Source: a bacterium (lineage in GTDB: Bacteria; Desulfobacterota; Deferrisomatia; Deferrisomatales; BM512). From it: DNA of 64,000 nucleotides. Numbering within the stretch: position 1 is the stretch's first letter; the number at the start of each line of letters is the position of its first letter. Both the position numbers and the translations under genes were made by a program. Positions 63,449-64,000 of the stretch are shown one piece after another. Location: the NCBI GenBank assembly GCA_004322275.1, contig SCTA01000005.1:1-64000 (forward strand). The letters run 5' to 3'. The notes under the pieces are model-generated. The model was not told the origin of the DNA. It ran no database searches and saw nothing but the letters and a program-made list of their open reading frames with translations.

Positions 63449-64000
63449 TCAGTCAAGCAGTGTGTATGCGGTTTCACGGTGCTGGGTCAGATCGAGCCCT
63501 ATCCGCTCTTCGTGTTCGCTTACCCTAAGACCCACGATCATATCGACCAGCTTGAAAAGTATTACGCTGGCGACGAAGGCGAAACCGGCGGTGATGGCCG
63601 TGGCCTTTATCTGTATCCAGAGCTGGTTGTTCGCGCCGCTAACGGCGAGAAAGCCCGTGGCTATCGAGCCCCAGATGCCGCCCACTCCGTGTACGCCGAA
63701 GGCGTCGAGGGTGTCGTCGTAGCCGAACTTCGCTTTGACGAAGGTTACGGATATGAAGCAGATAACCGCCGAGCCAAGCCCGATTATCATCGCCCCGGTG
63801 GGCGTTACGAACCCCGCCGCCGGAGTTATCGCGACGAGGCCCGCCACCGCGCCGGTTATCATGCCGAGGGTGGTGGGCTTTTTGTGGTACCACCAGTCGA
63901 GCAGCGACCAGACGAGGCCCGCGACCGCCGAAGCTATGTGAGTGGTGACGAAAGCCGTGGCCGCGACGCCGTTGGCGGCAAGCGCGCTGCCCGCGTTGAA
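63449..64000 (-). CDS. amtB: Ammonium transporter AmtB, C-terminal part (N-terminus beyond window)
   Basis: The frame is open to the right edge, giving 183 residues of the C-terminal half. FNAGSALAANG, TLGMITGAVAGLVAITPAAGFVTP-type helices (GLVAITPAAG) and FGVHGVGGIWGSIATG are hallmark Amt motifs, with the conserved His of the pore pair in GVHGVGG. The cytoplasmic tail is RVSEHEERIGLDLTQHRETAY, the GlnK-contacting end. It conducts ammonia and is followed by the PII gene on the same transcript. Confidence 0.96.
   Translation of the reverse strand, partial: FNAGSALAANGVAATAFVTTHIASAVAGLVWSLLDWWYHKKPTTLGMITGAVAGLVAITPAAGFVTPTGAMIIGLGSAVICFISVTFVKAKFGYDDTLDAFGVHGVGGIWGSIATGFLAVSGANNQLWIQIKATAITAGFAFVASVILFKLVDMIVGLRVSEHEERIGLDLTQHRETAYTLLD

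Overview
The window is a GC-rich bacterial chromosome segment with dense, mostly operonic coding. No rRNA, tRNA, CRISPR array, integrase or insertion sequence was seen. The gene mix suggests a Gram-negative deltaproteobacterium in the broad sense (Desulfuromonadota/Desulfobacterota-like): a sigma-54 activator facing a canonical -24/-12 promoter, hybrid kinases paired with CheR, Ku/LigD end joining, alpha-2-macroglobulin with PBP1C, a membrane-bound diheme cytochrome, and an LPS-type nucleotide-sugar cluster. The taxonomic call is inference; no marker gene is present.

Layout. (1) 1-12,297, minus strand: a three-gene operon of a degenerate rhodanese, a secreted transglutaminase-like protein and a giant surface protein of at least 3,497 residues that runs off the left edge. 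The giant protein reads signal peptide, beta-helix, many FN3/Ig-like domains, CARDB-like domains, a Gly/Ser/Cys-rich hinge and RHS/YD repeats. (2) 12,869-15,833, minus: a membrane-anchored protein with two dockerin-type calcium loops, translationally coupled to a sigma-54 activator whose mRNA looks leaderless. (3) 15,951-24,317, plus: a sigma-54 promoter followed by an envelope/lipid gene set (amidohydrolase, MGDG-synthase-like glycosyltransferase, membrane protein, App1-type phosphatase, C92 peptidase, and a 944-residue exported protein with duplicated CPxGG motifs). (4) 24,710-32,227, plus: alpha-2-macroglobulin and PBP1C. (5) 32,337-37,131, minus: an NHEJ operon with two Ku paralogues, separate polymerase and phosphoesterase-ligase genes and a DUF72 gene. 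(6) 37,382-41,083: a multicopper oxidase with a C-terminal anchor signal, convergent with a membrane diheme cytochrome c. (7) 41,351-47,411, minus: CheR and two hybrid histidine kinases. (8) 47,678-51,295, plus: a TMTC-like GT-C protein with TPRs, a GT9 glycosyltransferase and a LUD-domain protein. (9) 51,458-62,895, minus: an eleven-gene sugar/envelope cluster. (10) 63,089-64,000, minus: glnK-type PII and the end of amtB.

How the genes work together. The sigma-54 activator at 14,337 most plausibly drives the divergent envelope operon through the promoter at 15,951 and may repress itself. The sugar cluster holds HddA- and HddC-like enzymes (GDP-D-glycero-alpha-D-manno-heptose formation), an SDR, a MlghB/DdahB-like epimerase, a split transketolase and a DegT-fold enzyme whose catalytic Lys is His (a dehydrase hallmark), plus two radical SAM proteins and two glycosyltransferases. 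Together they suggest synthesis of an unusual, possibly deoxy and carbon-chain-modified, heptose-derived sugar. This cluster and the giant RHS/transglutaminase operon are the best candidates for undescribed biology.
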